From the NCBI GenBank assembly GCA_022575985.1, contig JAKSXM010000007.1, positions 18,602,501 through 18,666,500 of the forward strand: a stretch of 64,000 bases of DNA, read 5' to 3'. The first letter of the stretch is position 1, and the number at the start of each line of letters is the position of its first letter. This stretch comes from Anagrus nilaparvatae. Lineage: Eukaryota; Arthropoda; Insecta; Hymenoptera; Mymaridae. Positions 1 through 13,000 of this stretch are shown here, piece by piece. Under the pieces are notes generated by a model that was given only the letters and a program-made list of their open reading frames with translations, made no database searches and was not told the DNA's origin. The translations under genes were made by a program, and so were the position numbers.

Positions 1-73
1 TTTTGAAAATTTACTAATTTTTCGAAAATGTTTTAATTTTTTTGTTAATAGAAGAAAGTTACTTTTTACAGTG
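1..73. mobile_element. Right end of a TA-flanked MITE (same family as 10409-10756)
   Basis: Bases 1-73 match the right end of the complete copy at 10409-10756, finishing in GTTACTTTTTACAGTG and followed by TA. The left part lies outside the window. Confidence 0.7.
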
Positions 74-640
74 TATATTTGTTGAGTTCTAAGAATTTTT
101 TGAAAATGTAAAATTTTTTTTTTTACATTCGTTAACTTGAAATTCATTTTATTGTCTATGTGATAATCAATACAATTTATTAAAAATTTGATGCAAGAAA
201 ATTTTATTTGGTCGAATGTAAAATTTATCTTCGTTATTCAAATACTGTCAAACTAGAAAATAGTGATCATTTTCTCTTAATACAGTAAATATCCGATATA
301 CCGATACTTTAGGTCATTTAAATTTTTTTTTTGACGTATTGAACAGTTCGTTATCCAGTTCAAATATAATAACTTTTGTCACTTCACATGTGACAGGCTT
401 AGCCCTGGCTTGGAATAAGAAGATTGTTCATTATATAGTACAATCCGTTAAAAAGTTGTTTGTCATATCGGAAGTTTACTGTAGTATTTATTGCAATCTA
501 AACAAAACTTAATCCTATCGAATTAGAAGTTTCTAAGCCCAAAGTGTGTAGCTAAAATTTATATTAATTCTATTTTGTATTTAAATTAATAATTATTATT
601 TCATTGATAATGCTTTTTTAAAAATTCGTGTGAAAAAAAA
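74..640. other. AT-rich non-coding stretch upstream of exon 1
   Basis: I see no open frame, RNA gene or clear repeat here. It is presumably intron or 5' flank of the PDZ-PH-PH gene. Confidence 0.4.
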
Positions 641-654
641 TTGTTAAAAAACAG

Positions 655-1030
655 CTTAGAAACTAGTTTCCCAAGCGTTCATGAGAGATCGATTACTGGA
701 TATACGCGTCGAAGTCCAGGTTTACCACAGTCATCTCAATCACAATCACAATCATCAAATGAATATGGTTTAAATCTCGTTAGAACGGATTCTGGTGGTG
801 GTCGTAATACCGACATATCTGAAACGTCGACTACCGATGATTATTATACTGCCAATACCTCAACGGGTACAGGGACCACAACTGGCATATCAGCTGCTAC
901 AAATTCATTAACAAGGGCACATTTTTTACAAACTCATGGTGGTACAACATCAGCTTCAAACACTGCCACTACAGCTGATGGAAGTTCCTTTGAAAGTGCA
1001 AGCTCTATGTACAGTTTAGCTAAAAGTGAA
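655..1030 (+). CDS. Exon 1 (visible), Ser/Thr/Gly-rich, 5' border approximate
   Basis: The open frame runs from 611 to 1030 and contains no usable in-frame ATG near its beginning, so this is an internal exon or a continuation of an upstream coding exon. The 3' border is a strong donor (GAA|GTAAGTA) after residue E, phase 0. The 5' border is uncertain: AG dinucleotides end at 654, 659 and 666, and none has a good pyrimidine tract. The encoded segment has an SQSQSQSS run, a [10 protein letters not shown] stretch and many Ser/Thr, with no recognisable fold. Its phase matches exon 2, and codon use (A/T at third positions) matches the other exons. Confidence 0.7.
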
Positions 1031-4000
1031 GTAAGTACCATTTTTTTAAGCATGAATTTTTTTTTGAATGATTAATTTCAAAATAATAATTTTCATTTTT
1101 CATAAAAAGAAAAGAATGTAATATTAAAAAGAAATTTCTCAAGAATAAAAAAAAATAGAAAAAAACGTTAACTTCTTGAGACATGAAACATACTTTATAA
1201 TGCTTACTAAACGATTATAAATTTCCTTTAGTACTTATATGTAAGAGTTCTTTTTTGAAACTACTCCTAAAGGCATTTTTACAAAGTATATATAATATAT
1301 ATCTATATATAAACATGGATTACCTATATTTTATAAAATTTTCTTTGAATTATAGTTTGTGAATAAACCTACTTTATTCCTTTCTTATATTTTATACATA
1401 AAATACACTGGTAAGTTACTCAGTTTTTAAAATATATATTAAGTAATATTTTAATTAACCATTTTCAAGTACATCTATTATGTAAATCTTAATTAGACTA
1501 TTTAAATGTACAAGTATAAATTGTATAAACGACAATGCTTAGTTGAGTATAATAGAAAAGAAAATATAAACTCAAGAATAAGGCACTGTATAAATTAAGA
1601 CTAAAAATACATACAATGTACTGTGTAATTAAAGAAAATATAAGGAAAAAAATAACTAATAACTTTTAAAGTAAATGAGGAAAGTTCAATAAAATTTGCA
1701 AACTATAGTTTATTTATTCTTATAAATAAATAAATTAATAAGCTCTGAAGAAATGAGTTTCAAGCTTATTATTAGCTCTACAGTATAAGCATAACACGAC
1801 TGCAGCATTATTTTGTTATAGAAAAAATTGGGTCAAGTGAGAAACAGATTTCTGTATTATTAGCAACAAGTTAATTAGAGTTTTAAAAAAATTTTTATTT
1901 CATTGTTTTTTACAATTAAGAATAAATTACTAAGAAATGAAGTACCGAATATTTAAAGCAAAAAAATCTGCGGCAAGATAAAATCTTATTTTGAAGAGCA
2001 ATCGTCGGTAACAGTACATTATCTAAAAAAATTTTCTAACATGGTTTTTGATTAATAATATATTTTAGAGTTACTAATTTTGTTTAAAGTACCTCTATAA
2101 TAACATTTTTTATTGCCTGAAAAAAGTTTGAAGTAAATTTTAATTTTTCAGTTAACAAAAGCTGTTTTTTTTTTTTTTGCAAAATGTTTTTGAACAAGGT
2201 TTTTTACTTTAAAAATTAGATTATTTACTTTAAACTTTTTTAATACCATAGAAAAATTTATTATGGGGGAACTTAAAATTAGTAAGTCCATAATTTTTCG
2301 TTAATCAAAAATCTTGTTAAAAAATTTTTTTAGGTTATAGTCCGTTACCGAAGATTCAACCCTCTTAGGTAAGAAAATTGTCTTTTTGAGTAAATTAGTA
2401 ATCTTCCGAAAATCATGTTAACTCTCAAGTTTTAATTTCGCATCTCTCTGTAAGGGGTTCGACCCCAAAAGGGCCCGTGTTGGACCAAAGGTTAATAAAA
2501 ATTAATCAAAAATATTTTTTCCGAAAATGAAACTAAAAATGGGTCCTTCAATCTACTTTTATTTGTTTCAACTCATAATTTTTAAATGTTAAAAAAAAAA
2601 TTTTTATTTTTTTCTTCAGTTTCATGTTTAGTGTAATCATAAAATTTAATTATAAGGGGGGTGTCCTACATTTGAGACGCTATATTACAACCTACAACGT
2701 GCCCACGAAAAGATGTAGGGTCAAATTTTAAGGGATATAAAGCTTATAAAAAAAAAAAGTAAATTGGTGGTACATCATATTTTTGCGTGCCCTTTCGATT
2801 GGTGATATCCAAAATTGGATAAATTTTCTGGATTTTCAAATAAATACTCGATTTTCGCGAAAATTATTTGAAAGTTCAATTTTTTTTATAGAAATCATGA
2901 AAAAACCTATTAGAAACATATTCCCCCAATTTTTATCATCAAAAACGAAGTATTTATTGAAATATCTTAATTTAAAAATCAAAATTTAATTATAATTTTA
3001 AAAGTGTAAATGGAGTGTGAACATAGAGTGAGAACACGGTAATTTTTTGTGACTACGTGATCCATGATGAGATAAAATGAAAGGTAAGGTTAGGCATGTG
3101 TTTATTTTTTCTGGTAGAAATAATATAACCTTGTTTTCAAATAATAAATAAACGTAATTATTTATTTCTTTAAGCTTATTATTTATATTATTATTTGTAA
3201 AATTGTATTTGTGATAATATTTTAAAATTTAATTTAAAATTTTATTTTTATAAATTTTAGTGCACAAGTATCGAGTCGTGCAGCCAAGTCTGATCACATA
3301 TTATTTTTCAAATAAAAATTTACAAATTTTTCGCAAATAAACTAAATGTTTTGTAAATTATTTATTGCTCAATTTAAACCAAGCCGGGATAAGATGCATG
3401 GTCGGGTCTTCAAATCGGTTCCAGAGTATTTTTTTCCGAAAGTACTACTAAAAATTTAAATTCCGCGGAAAATTTTACATAAGGATATACACATAAGCTT
3501 TGCGACACCGAAAACATATCACAAAGTTTATCGCAAAGTATAAAAAATGAATTTTAAAAAAAAATTTTCGTCGTTCACAGCCACTTGAGGGATACCCTGG
3601 GTTTGGTCGACCTCTCCCGATGAATTTTCGGTAGATCTATTTAGATATAAAATTAAGCAAGATATATGTACGTCTCCGCAGATCATTCTTGATCTCTGGA
3701 GATCAAAAGTGATCCCCGGAAAGCTAAATAGATCTAAATAGATCTGAAAATTGGCAAGATATATTTACATCTCCGCAGATCTATTTTGATCTCTAGAGCA
3801 AATTATTTTTTTTTAACGACCAAAATATGCATTTTGACAAATTGAAATGATCAAATATTAAAAACATACAGGTACACTAAAAATTTTTTTTTTCCACAGT
3901 GGTCACGAAAGTACGATATTCCTCCGCGGCCAAGAAAATTGCAATCCTTCGCTACTGATGCAGAAAAATCGTATACGACCCTTGTCGATAAAAAAAGAAA

Positions 4001-7000
4001 GCTCTAAATCACAGTTTAGCATCCTTAGTTTCGCTTTGGAGGTTTATTTATTACGTATGATTTAACCAATTCTTTATGTTAGATAATGATGGAGGATTCA
4101 TCTAAGATGCCTCCCGCTTGCATTATCCAAGAGGTCCCGCGCTTGGATTATCCAAGAGGTCCCCCGCTTGCATTAGCCAAGGGATCCGCCGCTTGCATTA
4201 TCCAAGAGGTTATCCCGCTTGGATTATCCAAGGGGCCCCCCGCTTGCATTATCCAAAAGGTATCCCACTTGCATTATCTAGGAGGTTATCCCGCTTGGAT
4301 TATCCAATGGGCCACCCGCTTGCATTATCCAAGAGGCTCCCCACTTGCATTATTCAAGAGGTCTCCCGCTTGCATATCCAAGAGGTTTTCCCGCTTGGAT
4401 TATCGAAGGGGCCACCCACTTGCATTATCCAATAGGTCTCCCGCTTGCATTATCCAAGAGGTTATCCCGCTTGGATTATCCAGGAGGCTTCCCGCGTGTA
4501 TTATCCAAGAGGCTCCCCGCTTGCATTATCCAAGAGGCTCACAAAGATACTATTGTTTTACCTCTCATTGCTAAAGTCTCAAAAAAGATTCAACACACTT
4601 TAAAGAATAAATGTAACATCAAAACAGTTTTAAGAACTCCTTTCAAATTAAATAAAATAATAAAAACTGGCAAAGACTCTTTAAAAAAGTGCAATAATAA
4701 AAATTTGGTTTACCTAATCAACTGCAAATATTGTCCAAAGACTTAAGTAGGACAAACAAAACGTTTACTAAAAACCAGATCTACTGAAAATGAAAAAAAC
4801 ATTAAACAAAAAACATTAAAGCGAGATAACCTCTTGGGTAATGCAAGGGGGGAGCCTCTTGGATAATCCAAGCGGGATAACCTCCTTGATAATGTAATCT
4901 TTTCGATAATTCATGTGGAGGACCCCTTGGAAAATGTAAGCAGGGGACCTCTTGCATAATGCAAGCGGGGTCCTCTTGGATAATTCAAGCAGGAAGCCTC
5001 TTGGATAATCCAAGCGGGATAACCTCCTAGATAATGCAAGTGGGATACCTATTGGATAATGCAAGCGGTGGGCCTCTTGGATAATCCAAGCGGGATAACC
5101 TCTTGGATAATGCAAGCGGGGGGCCCCTTGGATAATCCAAGCGGGAAAACCTCTTGGATAATGCAAGCGGGAGACCTCTTGGATAATGTAAGCGAGAGAC
5201 CTCTTGGATAATGCAAGAGGGATAACCTCTTAGATAATGCAAGTGGGAGACCTCTTGCATAATGTAAGCGGGGGGCCTCTTGGATAATGCACGCGGGGAG
5301 CTTCCTGGATAATGCAAGCGGGGTAACCTTTTGGATAATCCAAGCGGGAAAACCTCTTGGATAATGCAAGCGGGAGACTTCTTGGATAATGCTAGCGGGT
5401 GAACCTTTAGATAATCCAAGCGGAAAAACTTCTTGGATAATGAAAGCGGGAGACCTCTTGGATAATGAAAGTGGGAAGCCTCTTGGATAATCCAAGCGGG
5501 ATAACCTCCTAGATAATGCAAGTGGTATACCTCTTGGATAATGCAAGCGGTGGGCCTCTAGGATAATGCAAGCGGGAGACCTCTTGGATAATGCAAGCGG
5601 TTGGCCCCTTGGATAATCCAAGCAGGAAAACCTCTTAGATTATGCAAGCGAGAGACCTCTTGGATAATGCAAGCGGGAGACCTCTTGGATAATGCAAGCG
5701 GGTGAACCCTTGGATAATCCAAGCGGGAAAACCTCTTGGATATTGCAAGCGGGAGACTTCTTGGATAAGGCAAGCGGGTGAACCCTTGGATAATCCAAGC
5801 GGGAAAACCTCTTGGATAATGCAAGCGGGACACCTCTTGGATAATGAAAGTGGGGAGCCTCTTGGATAATCCAAGCGGGATAACCTCTTGGATAATCCAA
5901 GCGGGAGACCTCTTGCATAATGTAAGCGGAGGGCCTCTTGGATAATGCAAGCAGGATAACCTCTTGGATAATGCAAGCGAGAGATCTCTTGGATACTGCA
6001 AGCGGGGAGCCTCTTGGATAATCCAAGTGGGATAATCTCTTGCATAATGCAAGCGGGATAAGCTTTTCGATAATCCATGTGGAGGACCCCTTGGAAAATG
6101 TAAGCAGGGGACCTCTTGCATAATGCAAGCGGGGTCCTCTTGGATAATTCAAGCAGGAAGCCTCTTGGATAATCCAAGCTGTGAACGACGAAAATTTTTT
6201 TTTTAAATTCATTTTTTATACTTTGTGATATGTTTTCGGTGTCGCAAAGCTTATGTGTATATTCTTATGTAAAATTTTCCGCGGAATTTCAAATTTTTAG
6301 TAGTACTTTCGGAAAAAAATACTCTGGAACCGATTTGAAGACCCGACCATGCATCTTATCCCGGCTTGGTTTAAATTGAGCAATAAATAATTTACAAAAC
6401 ATTTAGTTTATTTGCGAAAAATTTGTAAATTTTCATTTGAAAAATAATATGTGATCAGACTTGGCTGCACGACTCGATACTTGTGCACTAAAATTTATAA
6501 AAATAAAATTTTAAATTAAATTTTAAAATATTATCACAAATACAATTTTACAAATAATAATATAAATAATAAGCTTAAAAAAATAAATAATTATGTTTAT
6601 TTATTATTTGAAAACAAGGTTATATTATTTCTACCAGAAAAAATAAACACATGCCTAACCTTACCTTTCATTTTATCTCATCATGGATCACGTAGTCACA
6701 AAAAATTACCGTGTTCTCACTCTATGTTCACACTCCATTTACACTTTTAAAATTATAATTAAATTTTGATTTTTAAATTAAGATATTTCAATAAATACTT
6801 CGTTTTTGATGATAAAAATTGGGGGAATATGTTTCTAATAGGTTTTTTCATGATTTCTATAAAAAAAATTGAACTTTCAAATAATTTTCGCGAAAATCGA
6901 GTATTTATTTGAAAATCCAGAAAATTTATCCAATTTTGGATATCACCAATCGAAAGGGCACGCAAAAATATGATGATCCACCAATTTACTTTTTTTTTTT

Positions 7001-10000
7001 ATAAGCTTTATATCCCTTAAAATATGACCCTACATCTTTTCGTGGGCACGTTGTATAGTTATTGAGAAGATCGTGAAGCCCAAGATAAGCTACTCTAAAT
7101 ATTTCAGAGCAAAAAATAGTGTTTTCTATACGGCCAGGCCGCCGTGTAAAGTACGAAATTTTAGAATTTGCAAATTATTTGCTAATTCACGTGATCAAAT
7201 GCAAATCGAATTTCAGATTTTCGTGACCTTTCAGACCAACTTAGGCCCAGCTGTCATTAAATCTCCTCTAATAAAAACTCAATATTTTTAATTATTGAGC
7301 TTTTAGGCTGTTTATTCTAACTTAATTTCGATAATTTCTTTAGATTCTCTCTGCTTAATTTTTTAAAACAATCTGTTACATTTAAAGTGGTGCGTTATGG
7401 TTAACCACCAAAGCCACTCAGGCATAGAGATATTGGATTTCCTAAATCTATATGCTTTTAACCAATTTGCTAACATTATATATCCATATTTTATTTACTA
7501 AATATATATAAAACACAACGTAACGCATATAAATTTTGATAAATCTATTAACTATAATTTTCTATATAAAAAAAAATTTAATCAATTTTTTGCATAGAAA
7601 AATTATTATTTATTTTTGCCTATAAAAAACAAATTATTTTAATAAAATTAAGATAATATTTTTTTTTAAATTTCTCTGAAACATTTCATTATTAATAACA
7701 TGAGAAAATTTAGGTACACCAAGAAATCTATATTTTAATGAAAAAGTTATATTTGATACTATATAAAACCATTTAAATGTCTTTTTATATAATACAGAAA
7801 AACATTTTTCTTTATGTTGGAAAAATAAGAAAATATAAAAAGTGTACATATTTTTTATTTATTTTTTTTTGTATATTATGTATTCCTAATGCCGTGCACA
7901 TATACCTATATTTTATAAGTATATTATGTTTATGATTTTTTACTGTTTCTGCAAGTAAAGATTATGCAAATTTATAAATAAAATTTTTTTTTTGAAATGC
8001 AATACTTTTTGCATATATTTTGATAATACATTTTTTTTTTAATTTACAGTCAGATTGCATTATTTATATTATTTAAGTTTCTTTTAGTTTTAAATATTAT
8101 TTAAAAAAAAATCTAAAAATTCAAAAAAATATATGAGGGATCTTATTCCTACTGCGTCCAAGCTGGTCTGAAGTGTCGCAGAAATCGGTCTAAATTATTT
8201 TTTACAGAAAATACTGCAAATACTGAGTACATTCGGCCAATTTGAGCTATCTAGGTCAAATTTTTAATTTTGGCAGCCATTTTTCTGTTTTTGGTCTGCT
8301 TTGGTAAATTAACTCGAAATATTCTTATTTTAGAATTTGATTCCTGGGTTCAAAATTTGATTTGGACCTTGCAAGGGCAGAAGATTACTTTTTTTATAAC
8401 TTCAAGTTTTAGCTTAAATAAAAAAAAATTCTGGTTTTATAACCTATTTTCATCCCCTAAAAACAACCGCGGAATACACTTATATGAAAACTAAATTTCA
8501 GAAAATTACACCAGTTAAATTTTTAGAAATAGCTTCCAAATATAAAGTTTAAGCTAATTATTCAAAATATTTATTTAAATATTTTTGCAAATTAAGCAAA
8601 CAAATTCTCACCAATTTCACACTAAGAAAATTAAATAAATAATCACCTTCAAATAAATAAAAATCGGGAATCAATATTATTCAATAATAACTCAAAAAAT
8701 TATATGAAAATATAATCAAACAAAAATATAATGGTTAAAAAAATATTAAACGCCTTTTCAAAAATATTCTATTACATGTTCGAAACTTAATTGTATATAA
8801 GAAACATACGAAAAAATGTTGCATTAAAATTTTTTTATTTAATAAAACTATTAATGTATTAATGAATTTGTTTAGTTGATCAACGATGATGTGAGTAGCT
8901 CGCGTACAGTAAAAGAAAAAAAAACAGAATCATCATTAGCTCCAGAACAGCATCAACGTTCTCCACCACGATCTACGACTAGTAGTAGTTCTGGTAGCTA
9001 CGATTTAGGTGATGCAGCACCTCAAGCTGAGCAAGATTCTTCCAAAAATAATGCTCCAGAAAGTGAGGTAATTATAAAAATTAATTTTTTTTTCAATGAT
9101 TTAAATAAATACATTAGTCTTCATAAAATTGTTGGGATTCTATATTACTTTTTTAACTGAAGTTAGGTATGCTTTATAGTAAAAATATAAATTCTTGTTT
9201 TGGTTGTTTTCTTCTAATGAGATATTTTAGTAACCACAACTAGATTACGAAAGTTTGTGAGTTGTAATGCCAATTGTAACTTATACAAATAAAAGTTTTT
9301 TTAACTTCCATTTCGGCTATTTTTATTAAAGAATAGTTTTTTTCTAATTAATTTCTATATAATTTTAGCGGCGAATTTACTATTAATTCTAATAGTAAAT
9401 TCAATTTAGTTACTTAACGTTATTTACCTACAACATTCGATGGTGTATTCTTTTTTTGCAAAAACGTAATAAAGTAAACAATAAAAAGGTTTAAATACAA
9501 TTTCTTAATCATATGTGCAACTAAATAAAACTTATAAACATGAAATTGTTCACGATGTATAAAATATATTAACAGTTTTGAAAATATGAAAATTCAAAAA
9601 ATAAAGGGTGGTTAGAAAGAAATTCTAAGGTTACAACGTTGACTCCGGGTAAGTAAAATCTACTTGCGGTGTGAAAGTTATCTTCAGAAAAATAAATTTT
9701 AGGGTTACGAAGTAAAAAACTTATAATTGACTTGTGTGTTGATATAAACCAACGAGTATCTAAAAAGTTCAATTATTAAATAGTTTTAACTAATATATTC
9801 CCTAATTTTTATAAGTGACAAAGCAGAAATTATAATAAATCTCTAAATTGAAATCTCTAAAGTACTAAAAGTCCCTAATTCAAAATTATTCTAAGCCCCT
9901 ACATCTAAATTTTTTTAAGTCCATTTGATCCCTTCCCCTTTAAAAACGTCAATTTTTAACCCCCTGACATCCAAAATTTGGAGCTCAAAATGGATTTACT

Positions 10001-13000
10001 TGGAAGAAAGTAAATTTCTTCTGCAAAAATTGATTTCTATACGTGACGGGTACTGAAAAGCGGAAACTGACTCCAGGATTATATAAATATACATAAATTA
10101 GGTTGTACATCGATCACATTGATATTCAGTTACAACGAAAATAATTACATCTTTATTTTTTACTAAGAAGTACAGGACATACAAACATCCCATGAAAGAA
10201 AACTCGGGAATGGTCCTAATCTGATGGCTTCCCATGAATTCATAACCGATATTGCGTTCCTTATATAAACTGTTGAAATAAGTTCGCTTGTGAAAAAAAT
10301 TTCATCTATTGAAATGGTACGGTGAAAAAAAATGTGCTGACGCGGTGTCGTTTCATCACAAATTCCAGATAAAATTTTTCTCGCAATTAAGATGGCTTCT
10401 AAAGATTACACTGTAAAAAGTAACTTTCTTAGATTAACAAAAAAAAGTATATTAACGGAAAATTCGAGAATTCTCGATATTTTTTTGTGAATTTACGAAA
10501 AAAGTTGTAAATTCACAACTATTTTTCGGAAATTTACAACTATTTTTTGTAAATTTTCGAAAAAAAATTGTAAATTAGCAATTTTTCTTGCGAATTCACA
10601 AAAAAAAATCGAGAATACTCGAATTTTTTGTTAATATACTATATTTAGTAAATTTACGATTTTTTTTAAATATTTACACATTTTTTTGAAAATTTACTAA
10701 TTTTTCGTAAATGTTCTAATCTTTTTGTTAAAATAAGGAAGTTACTTTTTACAGTGTATATAAAATGGTCGATCAGAATTTTAAATATTGAGAGACTGTA
10801 GTCGTACTGCAAGGAGTAACACTCGTGCCTTGTAGGAACAAGGTCCCGGGTTCAACTCCCTGTTATAGTAGACTTTTTTCTGAAAAACTTCTGTTATATT
10901 ATTACGGCTAGCTTAGGAACTTATTTACGGCATAGAATTTAATTTAAAAATTAAATGAAGTAAATAATATCCGCCTTAATAGGATGGGAAAAATCCTTGA
11001 AAAGACCAAAATTTATAGTTTTCTCTTACCTACTATCAATTAAAATTCTCTTCGGGTTTTTCCCAACGGGGGGTTTTCTCCTGAAATATCACGATTACTA
11101 TCAAAAGTCATGTTATTCATGATAGAGTTTAAACGCAATACGATGTGACGCACTCAATACCTCCATTCAAGACGTTACGCTGTTTCAATCGGAGGGGAAA
11201 CTCGCGCTGGACGTCCGGTGGTCGTTCCTCAGCCTAAAACAAAAAAAAAATTTTAATAATGGGTATTACAAAATTCGGATTTGGGGAAAAGCGTTACAAA
11301 TTTGTGAGTCCTCCGAATTTGCCCTAGCTCATTTAAAAACTTACATGGTCCCTAAACTCCCTTGAAAAGAGTGATGTAAACATTTGTAACGTTTTCCTTT
11401 CTAGAGATTACTCATCGTATATCTAAAATATTATAAAATTTTTAAAAATAAACCCATATACTTAATTTTAAAATTTGTGAAAAATTTACATAGAAATCTA
11501 ATAATATCCAATTTAAAATGATTGTAGACACTGCATCATAAAACACACGATAAAATAAACTATATCAGGTTGAATCATATATATTAGAGTTATAAATTCA
11601 ATTTATACAGTAAATATAAAAAAATATATATAAAATCATGAGCTTGACAGAAAAAATCTTCATCGTATTCAAAACATCAAATTGCAAAATACAATTACAA
11701 TTTTTTTTTTTTTAACAAAATGAAAAAATTTCCAAGCGTGAAATACAAACGTAAAATAATATAGAATTTATATTTTATTTTACTTTCAAGTACTCTTGTA
11801 TAAAACAATTCAAGACATTCTTTTTTTTTTATGTTAAATATTTATTAAAATTAAATTAACGCAGACTGTCAGAAAAATAATAACAAATAAAACACTGACC
11901 TCTTGAGTTACCCCATGACAGTAAAAAAAAGAAAAATTACCACTTACCTTAAAAATTGAAAATTCATATTACAATAGAAACGTTTTAAATGAAGAATATC
12001 AGTAAGGTACTCACTGTCCAAAGCTAAGAATATCAAAATTTTTATAGAAATTTGTGAGACACTTAATTTTAACAACAGAATTTCAGATAATCAAATTTTA
12101 TTAAAAGTAATATATTTTTAATTACTTTTTCTTTTCTATTTTAGTTTAATAAAAAAAAATAATATTTTTAACATATTTATATAAAAGATAATCTAAAAAC
12201 GTTTTTAATAATATTTTGTAAAACTAATCAAAAACTAATTCAAACTTTTCTTTTTTATCTGTTTATATATAAAACGAGATTAAATTTATGACTTTTAATA
12301 ATTCATTATACGATAAAAGTTTTGAATTAATTAATAATTATTTTTTAAATAATTTTTTATTTTTATTTGGAATTCAAATTATTTTAATTTAGGGTAAAAA
12401 ATGGACTGAAGATGATACATCAAAAAGAAAAAAGGAGTATACATCAAATGAAAAAAATAATTTAACTGCAGAAGCAAATCAAACACAAACTCATCGTCAA
12501 AGGTCACGTAGTAAACAAACAACAATTCGAAGTCCTAGAACAAACAACAAACGTCGTGATTCTTTACAAAATCAACAAATTTTACGTAGTCCACAAAAAG
12601 ATCAAGATTGGAAAGAACAAATTGATGATCAATCGAATATTTTAACATCTGATGATTCAAGTTGCAGTCATTATTGTCATATGCATCATCATCATGCTCA
12701 TCCACATCGTGATAATAATGAAACAAGGCACAAAAGAACTCGAGAAAGTCCAAGAAGGAAATCTAGTGGCTATACACCTTCTAAACGTCGAAGTAGTGAG
12801 GTATTTTTAATTTCTTTAATTTATCAATAATTTTTCTTAATCTTTTATCAGTAATACTTGAAAAATAGTAAGTAGTGCCAAGGTCAAATCTATAAATGGA
12901 TTTTTTTTTAAGTATAATTGAAGTATATTGACATTTTTTTATATATAAAATTTTCTATACAATAAAATATCCGATTTATTAGATAAATGCCAATTTTTTA

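Larger units (their letters stand above)
2693..7055. repeat. 4.36-kb foldback element with a minisatellite core
   Basis: Left arm 2693-3581 and right arm 6178-7055 are reverse complements with very few differences: tips TACAACGTGCCCACGAAAAG and its complement, inner ends TCGTCGTTCACAGC. Identical 68-codon open frames at 2783-2989 (+) and 6759-6965 (-) are mirror images, not genes. Between the arms lie a spacer with diverged GATCTATTTAGATCT-type repeats (3582-4110), a 25-bp minisatellite in + sense (4111-4540), a Penelope-like fragment (4541-4819), and the same minisatellite in - sense (4820-6179). No clear target duplication was found. High arm identity suggests recent formation or ongoing gene conversion. 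Confidence 0.9.

Noticed and set aside
4111..6179. CRISPR-like array
   Set aside because: Repeats are contiguous with no unique spacers, in eukaryotic DNA.
4086..6212. Several long overlapping open frames on both strands (up to 190 codons) with repetitive proteins
   Set aside because: They follow from the 25-bp repeat, which lacks stops in one sense. All three frames stay open and the peptides are just the rotated unit.
2783..6965. Identical 68-residue open frames at 2783-2989 (+) and 6759-6965 (-)
   Set aside because: Mirror copies created by the inverted arms; no domain and no coding signal.
10790..10870. Functional tRNA gene
   Set aside because: B box present but no pairing acceptor stem or convincing A box.
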